Below are positions 25,744-38,161 of a DNA stretch of 64,000 nucleotides, one piece after another (within the stretch, counting starts at the first letter, position 1; the number at the start of each line of letters is the position of its first letter). The notes beneath the pieces are model-generated. The model was not told the origin of the DNA and did not search any database. It saw only the letters and a program-made list of their open reading frames with translations. Origin of the DNA: Thauera sp. GTDB lineage: Bacteria > Pseudomonadota > Gammaproteobacteria > Burkholderiales > Rhodocyclaceae. The translations under genes were made by a program, and so were the position numbers. The DNA lies in the NCBI GenBank assembly GCA_024235615.1, contig JACKMB010000005.1, positions 186,001 through 250,000 on the forward strand, read 5' to 3'.

Positions 25744-27143
25744 ATGTTTCGCCACACCCTCGCCAGCCTCCCCGGAAGTCGCCTCGCGCGCAGCCTGCTG
25801 CTCGGCGCGGCGCTCTCCGCCGCGCTCGCCGCACCCGCCCTCGCCAACCCCTTCGAGACCACGCTCGCCAACGGCATGAAGCTGATCGTCAAGGAAGATC
25901 GCCGCGCGCCCTCGGTGGTGCACATGGTGTGGTACCGCGCCGGCGCGATGGACGAGCCGGACGGCGTCTCGGGTGTCGCCCACGTGCTCGAGCACATGAT
26001 GTTCAAGGGTACCAAGGAGGTCGGCCCGGGCGAGTTCAACAGGCGCGTGGCCGCCGTCGGCGGACGCGACAACGCCTTCACCGGCAAGGACTACACCGCC
26101 TACTTCCAGCAGGTGCCGCCGGCGCAGCTGCCGGCGATGATGGCGCTCGAGGCCGACCGCATGAAGAACCTCGTGCTCACCGACGAGGAGTTCGCGCGCG
26201 AGATCGAGGTGGTCAAGGAAGAACGCCGCCTGCGCACCGACGACCAGCCGCGCGCGCTGGTGTTCGAGCAGCTGATGGCCACCGCCTACCAGGCCCACCC
26301 CTATCGCCGCCCGGTGATCGGCTGGATGCCCGACCTCGAGGCCATGCAGCCGGAGGATGCGCGCGCGTGGTACCGGCGCTGGTACGCGCCCAATAACGCC
26401 TACCTGGTGGTGGTGGGCGATGTGGACCACCGCGAGGTGTTCCGCGACGCCGAGCGGACCTACGGCACCATTCCCGCCGCCGAGCTGCCGGCGCGCCGCA
26501 TCTCGCCCGAGCCGGCGCAGCGCGGCCCGCGCACCGCGGTGGTGAAGGCCCCCGCCGAGCTGCCCTACATCGCGATGAGCTGGCACGCGCCCGCGTTGCG
26601 CGACCCCGCGGGCGACCGCGAGGCCTACGCGCTCGATGTGCTCGCCGCGGTGCTCGACGGCTACGACGGCGCCCGCCTCACCCGCAGCCTGGTGCGCGAC
26701 CAGCGCATCGCGGTCAGCGTGGGCGCCGGCTACGACACCGGCAACCGCGGCCCGGCGCTGTTCCACCTGCACGGCGTGCCCGCCGCCGGCACCAGCCCGG
26801 AGGCGCTCGCCGAGGCCTTGCGCGCCGAGGTGCGCCGCATCGCCGACGAAGGCATCAGCGCCGCGGAGCTCGCGCGCGTCAAGACGCAGGCGATCGCCAC
26901 GCAGGTATACAAGCGCGACTCGCTGATGGGCCAGGCGATGGAGATCGGCTATCTCGAATCTGCCGGCCTGTCCTGGCGCGACGAACAACGACTCCTCGAC
27001 GGCCTGCGCGCAGTCACCGCGGAGGAAGTGCAGGCGGTGGCGAAGCGTTACTTCGACGACACCAGCCTCAACACCGCCCGCCTCGATCCGCAGCCGCTCG
27101 CCGAAAAGCGCCCGCGCTCGCCTTTCGCCGCCCCGCGCCACTG

Positions 27144-27144
<1 letters not shown>
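25744..27144 (+). CDS. M16 zinc peptidase (catalytic subunit)
   Basis: The 466-residue exported protein has a signal peptide (MFRHTLASLPGSRLARSLLL... cleaved near PALAN, residues 31-35) and an M16 (pitrilysin-type) peptidase domain. The inverted zinc motif is H80-V-L-E83-H84, with the third ligand in the EIEVVKEERR helix (about residue 160). M16B periplasmic peptidases act as paired subunits on peptides. The second ATG is chosen because AGGA lies 7 bases before it, while the ATG five codons upstream lacks a binding site. Its stop overlaps the start of the partner gene. Confidence 0.9.
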
Positions 27145-29860
<2,716 letters not shown>

Positions 29861-29896
29861 TCGCAGCCGGCGGGAGCCCGTCCCGCCGGACGGAAC

Positions 29897-29926
29897 GACG
29901 GGGGCGGCCTTCGGCGCGCCCCCGTC
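29897..29926. terminator. Bidirectional terminator candidate between fdx and dynamin-like gene
   Basis: A 10-bp stem (GACGGGGGCG/CGCCCCCGTC, 10-base loop) is followed by a second small hairpin (GCATT-TCG-AATGC, 29928-29940). An additional inverted repeat, CGGCGGG/CCCGCCG, lies just upstream. The 99-bp gap separates convergent genes. T-runs are short, so strength is uncertain. Confidence 0.5.
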
Positions 29927-29959
29927 CGCATTTCGAATGCGCGCATGAGCCCGCGCCGC

Positions 29960-31924
29960 TCAGGCGGCCGCGCGCACGCCCATGGCCGGCGCGCTGCCGG
30001 GCACGCCGAGCGTGTCGGCGATCGCCGCCTCGAGGGTGTCGAGCTCGGCCAGCAGCGCGCGCAGCGCCTCCTCGCCCTGCACCAGTTCCTCCACGCGGCT
30101 CTCCAGCGTGTCGGTGGCCTCGTGGATGCGCTTGACGCTCTCGAGCCGGCGCTTGAGCTGGATCTGGTACTCGCGCACCTGGGTCTCGAGCGGCGACATC
30201 ACCGCGCGCAGCCACTGCTCGACGTCGCGGTTGGCGAGTTCGAAGGTCTGGCGCGCCTGTACCGCCACGGTCTCGAAGAACTTCTGCGTGAGCGCGTGCT
30301 TCTCGGTGGTGACCAGGGTCAGCGCGGTGTTGATCTGGCGGTTGAAGGCCGACTCGAGGCGATCGAGCTCCTTCTCGTAGCGCAGCGTCGAGAAGCCTTC
30401 GGGTGCGGTGAGCTTGAGCCCGTGCTCTACGCTGAAGCGCTTGTACATCGCGTCGAGCATGCGGGTGATCTCGGCGATCTCCTCGGTCGAGCGCTGCAGG
30501 TTGCCGCGCAGGCTGCGGAAGTAGCCCTGCATGGCGTTGCGCAGCCCGCGCGTGAAGCTCGATTCGAGCATCGCCTCGCGCGTGCGCCGGGTCTCGTCGC
30601 GCACGGCGTCGAGGCCCATGTGCGCGAACAGGTTGTTGGCGAGGTCGGTGAACACCGTCCGCACCGCGTAGTACTTCTGCAGCCCCTGCTCGAACTCGTC
30701 CTTCTCGCTGCGGATCTTGCGCATCATGTATTCGATGACGCTCTGGTTCTTGCCGCGCAGGTCGGTGAGTTCCTGGAGCTGCTCGCGCAAGCCGGCCAGG
30801 CGCGCCTCGAGCAGGCTGCGCGTCGCGGCGGCGACCTCCGCAGACTCGGCGAGGATGTCCTCGCGCACGATCTCCTGCTTGGCGGGCAGCAGGTCCTCGG
30901 CGAGCGCGCGCTCGAGCTGCGGGATGCGGCTGCGCGCGAGCACGGCCTCGTCGCCCTGGATGCGCGCCACCAAGCCCTTCTGCGCCGATACCGGGAACAC
31001 CGCGGCGGGCTCCACGCCCAGCGTGGCGGCGACCGAGTCGACCTGGCGGCCGATCTCGGCCTCGATGCGGGCCTCGTCGCGCAGCCCGTCCCAGAGGCCG
31101 TCGATCTTGTTGAGCACGACCAGGCGACCGCGCTGACGCTCTGCACCAGCCTGCACGTAGTTGCGCCACACCGCGAGATCGCTCTGGGTGACGCCGGTGT
31201 CGGCGGCGAGGATGAACAGCACCGCGTGCGCGTTGGGCAGCATCGACAGGGTGAGCTCGGGCTCGGCGCCGATCGCGTTGAGGCCCGGCGTGTCGAGCAC
31301 CACCAGGCCCTGCTCGAGCAGGGGGTGCGGGAACTGGATCACCGCATGGCGCCAGCGCGGGATCTCGATGCGGCCCTCGGCGTCGGGGCGGATGCCGTCG
31401 TCCCCGGCGGGATCGACGCGGAAGCCGAGCGCCTGCGCCTCGCCGACCTCGACGCGCTCGATCTCGCCCACGCGCGCGAGCGCGGCCTGCAGGCCGGGCG
31501 CGTCGATCGAGTCGAGCGCGAGCACGGTCCATTCTTCGGGATAGCGCTTGAGCTCGCTCACCGGCGTCTGGCGCGCGCGGCTGCGGATCGGCAGCAGGCG
31601 CAGCTCGGGCTGCGCCCCCTTGTGCCACTGCAGCTCAGTCGGGCACATCGTGGTGCGACCTGCGCTCGAGGGCAGGATGCGGTCGCCATGGTCGGCAAAG
31701 AAGATCGCGTTGATGAGCTCGGACTTGCCGCGCGAGAACTCGGCGACGAAGGCCACGGTGAGCTTGTCGTCGCGCAGGCGGTCGAGCAGGTACTGAAGAC
31801 GCAGATCGGCCTGTGCGTTGCCGACGTCGTTGCGCGCCAGCCACGCACGCAGGCGGGCCACCGCGTCGCTGGCCTGGCCGCGCCAGCGGCCATAGGCGGA
31901 AAACTGTTCGGTGAGATCGGTCAT
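29960..31924 (-). CDS. Bacterial dynamin-like GTPase
   Basis: The 654-residue protein has an N-terminal dynamin-type GTPase domain: P-loop AEFSRGKSELINAI (about 51-64), the switch threonines in SSAGRTTMCP, DTPGLNAIG (about 185) and NKIDGLW (about 245). A long helical stalk region (about 300-640) follows, with coiled-coil-forming stretches. Bacterial dynamins remodel membranes or help in chromosome and cell-envelope maintenance. It has no clear TM paddle, so membrane contact is unresolved. The ATG giving MTDLTEQFSAYG is preferred over a longer start. It has no operon partner. Confidence 0.88.
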   Translation of the reverse strand: MTDLTEQFSAYGRWRGQASDAVARLRAWLARNDVGNAQADLRLQYLLDRLRDDKLTVAFVAEFSRGKSELINAIFFADHGDRILPSSAGRTTMCPTELQWHKGAQPELRLLPIRSRARQTPVSELKRYPEEWTVLALDSIDAPGLQAALARVGEIERVEVGEAQALGFRVDPAGDDGIRPDAEGRIEIPRWRHAVIQFPHPLLEQGLVVLDTPGLNAIGAEPELTLSMLPNAHAVLFILAADTGVTQSDLAVWRNYVQAGAERQRGRLVVLNKIDGLWDGLRDEARIEAEIGRQVDSVAATLGVEPAAVFPVSAQKGLVARIQGDEAVLARSRIPQLERALAEDLLPAKQEIVREDILAESAEVAAATRSLLEARLAGLREQLQELTDLRGKNQSVIEYMMRKIRSEKDEFEQGLQKYYAVRTVFTDLANNLFAHMGLDAVRDETRRTREAMLESSFTRGLRNAMQGYFRSLRGNLQRSTEEIAEITRMLDAMYKRFSVEHGLKLTAPEGFSTLRYEKELDRLESAFNRQINTALTLVTTEKHALTQKFFETVAVQARQTFELANRDVEQWLRAVMSPLETQVREYQIQLKRRLESVKRIHEATDTLESRVEELVQGEEALRALLAELDTLEAAIADTLGVPGSAPAMGVRAAA

Positions 31925-32081
31925 CGGCGTGCTCGTCCGGCAGGCTGGTGGGCTCGGGGCGCGCGCGGGCAGGGCCGCTGCGTCCCGCATCACAATCCAT
32001 TATTCACCATAACCCGCTTCGCGGCGCGCGCGCGTGCCATATTGCACGCCGACTGCATGCGCGCCGGGGATGGCGCTGGTT

Positions 32082-32900
32082 TCAGCCGCGCCGCTGGCAG
32101 CGCGGGCAGTAGAAGCTGGCGCGCTGCGCGCTGACGATGCGCCGCACCGGCGTGCCGCACACCCTGCAGGGCTCGCCATCGCGGCCATAGACGAAATACT
32201 GCTGCTGGAAATAGCCCGGCCGACCGTCGCCGCCGACGAAGTCGCGCAGCGTGCTTCCGCCGGCTGCGATCGCGTCGGCGAGGGTCTCGCGCACGCACGC
32301 CACCAGGCGCGCGCAGCGGCGCGGCCCGAGACTGCCGGCAGGCTCGAGCGGATGGATGCGGGCGCGGAAGAGGCTCTCGGACGCATAGATGTTGCCCACG
32401 CCGACGAGCTTGCGGCCGTCCATCAGCACGTGTTTGATCGGCGCACGCAGCCCGCGCGTGATGCGCAGCAGGTAGGCGGCGTCGAAGCCGTCGCCGAGGG
32501 GCTCGGGCCCCAGGTGGGCGAGCAGCGGATGCGCCGCCGCCTCGCCGGGCTGCCACACCACCATGCCGAAACGGCGCGGATCGCGCAGGCGCAGCGCCTC
32601 CTCACCGAAGACGAAGTCGACGTGATCGTGTCCCCCTGGCGGCTCGGCCGCCGCGACCACCCGCAGGCTGCCCGACATCCCCAGGTGCACGATCACCGTG
32701 CCCGCGGAAAAGCGCAGCAACAGGTATTTGGCCCGCCGCTCCACGGTGTCGAGCCTGGCCCCCTCGATGTGCGCAGGCAGGTCGGCGGCCACTGCCACGC
32801 GCAGGCGCGGATTGCGCACCACCAGCCGGCTCAGGCTGCGGCCTTGAACATGCGGACGGATGCCGCGGCAGGTGGTCTCGACTTCGGGCAGTTCGGGCAT
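32082..32900 (-). CDS. mutM: Formamidopyrimidine-DNA glycosylase
   Basis: The 272-residue DNA repair enzyme removes 8-oxoguanine and formamidopyrimidines. It begins MPELPEVE, with the catalytic proline and glutamate (P2, E3). It has the KYLLLRF lysine segment (about residue 57), the helix-two-turn-helix region KLVGVGNIYASE (about 160-171) and a C-terminal zinc finger with four cysteines (CRVC and CPRC, about 246-268). The start is fixed by the mechanism, because P2 must follow the initiator methionine. It is divergent from the TPR protein-lolB-ispE operon, with 194 bp between. Confidence 0.96.
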   Translation of the reverse strand: MPELPEVETTCRGIRPHVQGRSLSRLVVRNPRLRVAVAADLPAHIEGARLDTVERRAKYLLLRFSAGTVIVHLGMSGSLRVVAAAEPPGGHDHVDFVFGEEALRLRDPRRFGMVVWQPGEAAAHPLLAHLGPEPLGDGFDAAYLLRITRGLRAPIKHVLMDGRKLVGVGNIYASESLFRARIHPLEPAGSLGPRRCARLVACVRETLADAIAAGGSTLRDFVGGDGRPGYFQQQYFVYGRDGEPCRVCGTPVRRIVSAQRASFYCPRCQRRG

Positions 32901-33094
32901 TGGAGCGGAACCTGGAAACGCTCTGCACGCAGGCGCACGCGGAGGACGGGTTGCGGCAGGGGCAGCGATCTGCCTACCATGGCATGAACCGAATTGTAGC
33001 CGAGCACTCGAAGCGTTCGCGGCGCCCAGCGGGCGCCTGGCGGTCGCTGCGCTCCGGCTCTGCCGCAACCCACCGAAGCTCCGGAATGCCTCCC

Positions 33095-34810
33095 ATGAAA
33101 ACCCAGCTCGCCCGCATCGCCCGCTCCCTCTGCCTGGCCTTCGCGCTCGGCACCGGCGGCGTCGCGACGGCGGCCAGCGGCGACGCCGCCGAGGGCAACC
33201 TGCCTGCGCAGGAGCTCACCCCGCGCACGCTCTATCACTTCCTGCTCGCCGAAATCGCAGGCGCGCGCGGGCAGATCGGCCTGTCGGCCCAGCTCTACCT
33301 GGACCTCGCCCGCAGCACGCGCGACCCGCGCATCGCCCGCCGCGCCACCGAGATCGCGATGTACTCGCGCAACCTGGTCATGGCGCGCGGCGCGGCGGAG
33401 ATCTGGATGGAGGTCGCACCCGACTCGGAGGAGGCGCGCCGCGTGCTCGCCGGCCTGAGCGGCGCCGGCCGCGCCGAGGACATCAACCTCGACGCCATCC
33501 AGTTCCAGCTCGCGCGCGTGCTGGCGCAGTCGAACGGCCGCCTGCCGCAGAACCTGCTGAGCCTCGGCCACACGCTCGCCCGCGTGCCGGACAAGCAGGC
33601 CGTGCGCAGCATCGTGATGCGCCTGACCGAGCCCTACGTCGAGGTCCCCGAGGCGCACATCGCCCGCGCACAGGCGGCGCAGGCGGTGGAGGACAGGATG
33701 GGCGCGCTCGCCGCGGTGGATCGTGCGCTCGAGCTGCGCAACGGCTGGGAACCAGCGGTGCTGCTGAAGGTGCAGATCCTCCAGCAGGCCGGCGCGCATG
33801 CGGAGGCCTTGCGCGTGCTCGAGGCCGAGGTGGCGCGCGCACCGGCGAGCCGGCCGCTGCGCCTGGCGAAGGCGCGCGCACTGGTGAGCGCACAGCGCTT
33901 CGCCGAGGCGCGCGCGGCCTTCAACCAGTTGCTCGAGGCCTCGCCGCAGGACCCGGAGCTGCTCTACGCGGTGGGGCTGCTGTCCCTACAGCTCGACGAC
34001 CCCGGCGCGGCCGAGCTGCACTTCGCGCGCGCGCTCGCCGCCGGCCATCCACAACCCGACCTGGTCCGCCTGCACCTCGGCCAGATCGCCGCCGACCGTG
34101 GCGAGGGCGAGAGTGCGCGCAAATGGTTCGGCGAGATCGAGAGCGAGGAACTGCGTCCCGAGGCCGATATCCGCAGCGCCTTGAGCCTGGCGCGCGAAAA
34201 CCGTATCGACGAGGCGCGCGCCCTGCTGCAGAGGGACATCGAGGACCCCGACCTGGCCCGCCGCTACCTGCTCGCCGAGACCCAGATCCTGCGCGACGCC
34301 GAGCGCCCTGCCGAAGCGCTCGCGCTGCTGGATGCCGCCCTGCGCGAGAGCCCCGAAGACACCGGCCTGCTCTACGAGGCCGCCATGCTGGCCGAACGCC
34401 TCGACCGCATGGACCTGCTCGAATCCCGCCTGCGCCGGGTGCTGGAGCTGCAGCCCGACCATGCGCATGCGCTCAACGCGCTCGGCTACTCGCTCGCCGA
34501 CCGCGGCCTGCGCCTGGAGGAAGCCGAGGCGCTGATCGCACGCGCGCACGAGCTCATGCCGCAAGACCCCTTCATCCTCGACAGCCTCGGCTGGGTGCGC
34601 TTCCGCCGCGGCGACCACGACGGCGCACTCGCCCACCTGCAGCGCGCCTACGGCATGCGCCAGGACGCCGAGATCGCCGCGCACCTCGGCGAGGTGCTGT
34701 GGACGCTCGGGCGCCGGGACGAGGCGCGGCGCATCTTCGCCGACGCCCTCGCCGCACACCCCGACAATCGCCTGCTGAGCGACACCGGCCGCCGGCTGGG
34801 CATCCAGTGA
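33095..34810 (+). CDS. Exported tetratricopeptide-repeat protein
   Basis: The 571-residue protein has a signal peptide (MKTQLARIARSLCLAFALGTGGVATAA, cleaved near residue 29) and a chain of tetratricopeptide-like helical repeats filling the rest. Clear TPR units lie near the C-terminus (HALNALGYSLADRG, FILDSLGWVRFRRGD and AEIAAHLGEVLWTLGR). It sits directly before lolB, a place where betaproteobacteria usually carry such a TPR protein. It probably acts as a periplasmic or outer-membrane-associated scaffold. Its stop overlaps the lolB GTG. Another ATG three codons upstream is possible. Confidence 0.85.
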   Translation: MKTQLARIARSLCLAFALGTGGVATAASGDAAEGNLPAQELTPRTLYHFLLAEIAGARGQIGLSAQLYLDLARSTRDPRIARRATEIAMYSRNLVMARGAAEIWMEVAPDSEEARRVLAGLSGAGRAEDINLDAIQFQLARVLAQSNGRLPQNLLSLGHTLARVPDKQAVRSIVMRLTEPYVEVPEAHIARAQAAQAVEDRMGALAAVDRALELRNGWEPAVLLKVQILQQAGAHAEALRVLEAEVARAPASRPLRLAKARALVSAQRFAEARAAFNQLLEASPQDPELLYAVGLLSLQLDDPGAAELHFARALAAGHPQPDLVRLHLGQIAADRGEGESARKWFGEIESEELRPEADIRSALSLARENRIDEARALLQRDIEDPDLARRYLLAETQILRDAERPAEALALLDAALRESPEDTGLLYEAAMLAERLDRMDLLESRLRRVLELQPDHAHALNALGYSLADRGLRLEEAEALIARAHELMPQDPFILDSLGWVRFRRGDHDGALAHLQRAYGMRQDAEIAAHLGEVLWTLGRRDEARRIFADALAAHPDNRLLSDTGRRLGIQ

Positions 34811-35409
34811 GCAGGCGGGCTTCGCATCGCGCACCGGACCTGAGCCGGGTTCTGCTGGGCGCCGCCAGTGCACTGCTGCTCGGGGCCTGCACGCCGACGC
34901 TGGTGCGCGAAGGCTCGCAGCCTGCCGCACGCCCCTTCCTGCAGGCCTTCACGGCCGAAGGACGGCTATCGGCGACCGACGGCCGCGAGGCGGCGAGCGG
35001 ACGCTTCGAATGGGTGCACGCCGCCCAACATGACCGCCTTACGCTCTTCAGCCCGCTCGGCCAGGTCGTCGCCCTGCTCGAAGGCGGCCCGGCGAGCGCG
35101 AGCCTGGAGTCCGCCGACGGCAACCGGCGCGAGGCTGCCGACGTGAACGCGTTGCTGCCCGAGTTGCTCGGCGTCGAGCTGCCCGCCGCACGGCTTCCGC
35201 GCTGGATCCAGGCCGCGCCCGCCGCAGACGCAGAGGTCCGCGACCTCGATACCGCCGGCCGGCCGCAGCAGGTCTTCGACCAAGGCTGGCGCATCGACTA
35301 CACCGGCTATGCCGACGACACCGCCGCGGCCTTGCCGCGTCGCCTGGAAATCTCGCGCGGCGACGCCCGCGTGCGGCTGATCATCGACTCATGGACTGCC
35401 CTGCCCTGA
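34807..35409 (+). CDS. lolB: Outer-membrane lipoprotein receptor LolB
   Basis: The 200-residue lipoprotein has a signal peptide ending in the lipobox LLLGAC (C28) and a LolB core with [22 protein letters not shown] (about 65-86) and WRIDYTGY (about 163-170). It receives lipoproteins from LolA and inserts them into the outer membrane. The GTG start overlaps the TPR gene's stop. The 3' end overlaps ispE by 19 bp, an unusually long overlap but a conserved lolB-ispE adjacency. Sequence divergence in this family is high, so the call rests on lipobox, length and context together. Confidence 0.9.
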   Translation: MSRRASHRAPDLSRVLLGAASALLLGACTPTLVREGSQPAARPFLQAFTAEGRLSATDGREAASGRFEWVHAAQHDRLTLFSPLGQVVALLEGGPASASLESADGNRREAADVNALLPELLGVELPAARLPRWIQAAPAADAEVRDLDTAGRPQQVFDQGWRIDYTGYADDTAAALPRRLEISRGDARVRLIIDSWTALP

Positions 35410-36278
35410 ACATCCTGCGCACGCCGGACTGCAGCGACCCGACGCGGCTCTTCGGCTGCCCCGCCCCGGCCAAGCTCAACCTCTTCCTCCACGTCGTCGG
35501 CCGTCGCGCCGACGGCTATCACCTGCTGCAGACCGCTTTCCGCCTGCTCGACTGGGGTGACACGATCGACTTCGCCGTGCGCGACGACGGCACGATCCGC
35601 CGCGTCAACGCGGTGCCCGGCGTCCCCGAGGCCGACGACCTCGTCGTGCGCGCCGCCCGCCTGTTGCAGTCGCACACCGGCTGTACGCTCGGCGCCGACA
35701 TCACGGTGAACAAGGTGCTGCCGATGGGCGGCGGGCTCGGCGGCGGCAGCTCGGACGCGGCGACCACGCTGATCGCACTGAACCGCCTGTGGGGCTGCGG
35801 ATTGTCGCGCGAGCGGCTGCAGGCGCTCGGGCTGCAGCTTGGCGCCGACGTACCGGTGTTCGTGTTCGGCCGCGACGCCTTCGCCGAGGGCGTGGGCGAG
35901 GCGCTGCAGCCGCTCGAGCTTGCGCCAGCGTGGTACGTGGTGATCTCGCCCGGAGTCGAAGTCCCGACCGCCGAAATTTTTTCGGCGCAGGACTTGACGA
36001 GGAATACACCGCCCTTAATAATAGCGGACTTCGCAGCAAGCACTACCCGAAACGATCTGCAGCCGGTGGCGTGCAGCCGTTACCCGGAAGTCTTGCGCGT
36101 GATCGAGTGGCTGGATGTGCATGCACCGGCCCGCATGACAGGCTCGGGCGCCTGCGTTTTCGCGGAAGTCTCGTCGGAAGATGAGGCTGAGCGCATTACG
36201 AAAGATTGTCCGCCACCCTGGAAGGCATGGAAGGCACGCAGCACCGCTCGCCATCCGCTTTACGAGTGGTTACAATAG
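35391..36278 (+). CDS. ispE: 4-diphosphocytidyl-2-C-methyl-D-erythritol kinase
   Basis: The 295-residue GHMP kinase of the MEP isoprenoid pathway phosphorylates CDP-methylerythritol at the 2-hydroxyl. The start of the fold, [22 protein letters not shown] (about 23-44), and the ATP-binding glycine loop [16 protein letters not shown] (about 104-119) are intact, as is the C-terminal [11 protein letters not shown]. It begins inside the 3' end of lolB. Its last codons carry the likely promoter of the downstream tRNA gene. Confidence 0.96.
   Translation: MDCPALNILRTPDCSDPTRLFGCPAPAKLNLFLHVVGRRADGYHLLQTAFRLLDWGDTIDFAVRDDGTIRRVNAVPGVPEADDLVVRAARLLQSHTGCTLGADITVNKVLPMGGGLGGGSSDAATTLIALNRLWGCGLSRERLQALGLQLGADVPVFVFGRDAFAEGVGEALQPLELAPAWYVVISPGVEVPTAEIFSAQDLTRNTPPLIIADFAASTTRNDLQPVACSRYPEVLRVIEWLDVHAPARMTGSGACVFAEVSSEDEAERITKDCPPPWKAWKARSTARHPLYEWLQ
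36248..36276 (+). promoter_or_regulatory. Likely promoter of tRNA-Gln
   Basis: TCGCCA (36248-36253) and TACAAT (36271-36276) are 17 bp apart. They lie in the last codons of ispE and end 40 bp before the tRNA 5' end. Confidence 0.45.
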
Positions 36279-36316
36279 CGCCCGCGCAGCGCTCGACGCG
36301 CAGCGAAAAGGTTTCT

Positions 36317-36393
36317 TGGGGAGTCGCCAAGTCGGTTAAGGCACCGGATTTTGATTCCGGCATTCGAGGGTTCGAATCCTTCCTCCCCAGCCA
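36317..36393 (+). tRNA. tRNA-Gln (anticodon TTG)
   Basis: The 77-nt gene has the acceptor stem TGGGGAG/CTCCCCA, a D arm (GCCAAGTCGGTTAAGGC), an anticodon arm with loop TTTTGAT giving TTG, a T arm with GGTTCGAATCC and an encoded CCA end. It reads CAA and probably CAG codons. A tRNA-Gln between ispE and prs is the usual proteobacterial position. Confidence 0.97.
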
Positions 36394-36484
36394 TACAACG
36401 ACGGGCAGACCATGGGTCTGCCCGAGTCGTTTTTACGCACCGAATATTCGCGCGTCGTTCCTTACGGCAATCGGAGTAGCAGAA

Positions 36485-37435
36485 ATGCCCCACGGCAGCC
36501 TGATGGTCTTCACCGGCAACGCCAACCCCAAACTTGGCGCCGACGTGACGCGACGCCTGGGGATCTCCCTCGGCTCGGCCACCGTCGGCCGCTTCTCGGA
36601 CGGCGAGGTCAACGTCGAACTGCTCGAGAACGTGCGCGGCAAGGATGTCTTCGTCCTGCAGCCCACCTGCTCTCCGACCAACGACAACCTGATGGAACTG
36701 CTGGTGCTGGTCGACGCCCTGAAGCGCGCCTCCGCCGGCCGCATCACCGCCGCCATCCCCTACTTCGGCTACGCCCGCCAGGACCGCCGCCCGCGCTCGG
36801 CGCGCGTGCCGATCACGGCCAAGGTGGTCGCCAACATGCTGCAGGCGGTGGGTGTGCAGCGCCTGCTGACCATGGACCTGCACGCCGACCAGATCCAGGG
36901 CTTCTTCGACATCGCGGTCGATAACGTCTATGCCGCCCCGGTGCTGCTCGCCGACCTCGACAAGCAGAAGTACGACGACCTGCTCGTCGTGTCGCCCGAC
37001 GTCGGTGGCGTGGTGCGCGCGCGCGCCTTCGCCAAGCGCATGGAGTGCGACCTGGCGATCATCGACAAGCGCCGCCCCAAGGCCAACGTGTCGGAAGTCA
37101 TGAACATCATCGGCGAGGTCGAGGGTCGCACCTGCGTGATCATGGACGACATCGTCGACACCGCCGGCACCCTGTGCAAGGCCGCCGCTGCGCTCAAGAA
37201 GCACGGCGCCAAGCGCGTGCTGTCCTACTGCACCCACGCGGTGCTGTCGGGCGCGGCCGTGTCGCGCATCAACGAGTCCGAGCTCGACGAGCTGGTGGTC
37301 ACCGACACCATCCCGCTGCGCGACGACGCCAAGGCCTGCCCGCGCATCCGCCAGATCTCGGTGGCCTCGCTGCTCGCCGACACCATCCTGCGCATCAGCA
37401 ACGAGGAGTCGGTCTCCTCGCTGTTCATGGAATAA
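36485..37435 (+). CDS. prs: Ribose-phosphate pyrophosphokinase
   Basis: The 316-residue enzyme makes PRPP from ribose 5-phosphate and ATP for purine, pyrimidine, NAD, histidine and tryptophan synthesis. Family features are [22 protein letters not shown], the flexible loop [18 protein letters not shown] (about 99-116), [13 protein letters not shown] (about 170) and the PRPP-binding [12 protein letters not shown] (about 219-230). The length equals the usual class I enzyme. The start [12 protein letters not shown] fits the family consensus. It follows the tRNA gene after 91 bp without a recognisable promoter. Confidence 0.97.
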   Translation: MPHGSLMVFTGNANPKLGADVTRRLGISLGSATVGRFSDGEVNVELLENVRGKDVFVLQPTCSPTNDNLMELLVLVDALKRASAGRITAAIPYFGYARQDRRPRSARVPITAKVVANMLQAVGVQRLLTMDLHADQIQGFFDIAVDNVYAAPVLLADLDKQKYDDLLVVSPDVGGVVRARAFAKRMECDLAIIDKRRPKANVSEVMNIIGEVEGRTCVIMDDIVDTAGTLCKAAAALKKHGAKRVLSYCTHAVLSGAAVSRINESELDELVVTDTIPLRDDAKACPRIRQISVASLLADTILRISNEESVSSLFME

Positions 37436-37442
37436 GGCTTTC

Positions 37443-37469
37443 GCCCGTCCGGCCTCGCGCCGGGCGGGC
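37443..37469 (+). other. Stem-loop between prs and rplY
   Basis: An 11-bp stem (GCCCGTCCGGC/GCCGGGCGGGC, one G-T pair, 5-base loop) starts 8 bp after the prs stop. It lacks a T-run and may reduce read-through into rplY or stabilise the prs 3' end. Confidence 0.45.
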
Positions 37470-37522
37470 ATCCACCGTCTCCGCCTGGTCGCGGGCGGGG
37501 ACAACCCACTCAGGAGCATCAC

Positions 37523-38128
37523 ATGCAAATCGAATTCAAGGCCACCAAGCGTGACGCGCAGGGTACGGGTGCGAGCCGCCGCCTGCGTCGCGCCGGCCAG
37601 ATCCCGGGCATCATCTACGGCGGCGCGGGCGAAGCCCAGCCGGTGTCGATGGACCACAACGAGCTCTTCCACCTGCTGCGCAAGGAGGCCTTCCACGCCT
37701 CCGTGCTGTCGATCGAGGTCGATGGCGCGAAGCAGAACGCCGTGCTGCGCGACGTGCAATGGCACCCGTTCAAGCAGCAGGTGCTGCACCTCGACTTCCA
37801 GCGCATCGCCGCGGGCGAGAAGATGCACCTGAAGGTGCCGCTGCACTTCGTCGGCGCCGACGTGGCTCCGGCCGTCAAGCTCGGCGGCTGCATGATCTCG
37901 CACACCATCAACGAACTCGACGTGCAGTGCCTGCCCAAGGACCTGCCCGAGTTCATCGAGGTCGACCTGTCGACGATGGAAGCCGGCCAGTCGGTGCACA
38001 TCTCGCAGATCAAGCTGCCGGCCGGCGTCGAGCTGGTCCAGCACGGCGAAGGCGACCCGGTGGTCGCGACCGCGCTGCTGGTGAAGGGCGCGGCGGAAGC
38101 CGAAGGCGAAGGCGAGCAGCAGGCCTGA
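37523..38128 (+). CDS. rplY: 50S ribosomal protein bL25 (Ctc form)
   Basis: The 201-residue protein has an N-terminal 5S-rRNA-binding bL25 domain (about 1-95) and the C-terminal TL5/Ctc beta domain (about 100-185), ending in an acidic tail (AEAEGEGEQQA). This is the long, general-stress Ctc form, not the short E. coli L25. Characteristic segments are GASRRLRRAGQIPGIIYGG and VLRDVQWHPFKQQVLHLDF. AGGAG precedes the ATG. The gene lies between prs and pth, its usual place. Confidence 0.96.
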   Translation: MQIEFKATKRDAQGTGASRRLRRAGQIPGIIYGGAGEAQPVSMDHNELFHLLRKEAFHASVLSIEVDGAKQNAVLRDVQWHPFKQQVLHLDFQRIAAGEKMHLKVPLHFVGADVAPAVKLGGCMISHTINELDVQCLPKDLPEFIEVDLSTMEAGQSVHISQIKLPAGVELVQHGEGDPVVATALLVKGAAEAEGEGEQQA

Positions 38129-38161
38129 TCGCCCGACCCGGATGCAGGAGACCGACGACCG

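Noticed and set aside
30000-32000. Dynamin-like protein as part of a phage-defence island
   Set aside because: Its neighbours are housekeeping genes (fdx, mutM), and no mobile or defence genes lie nearby.
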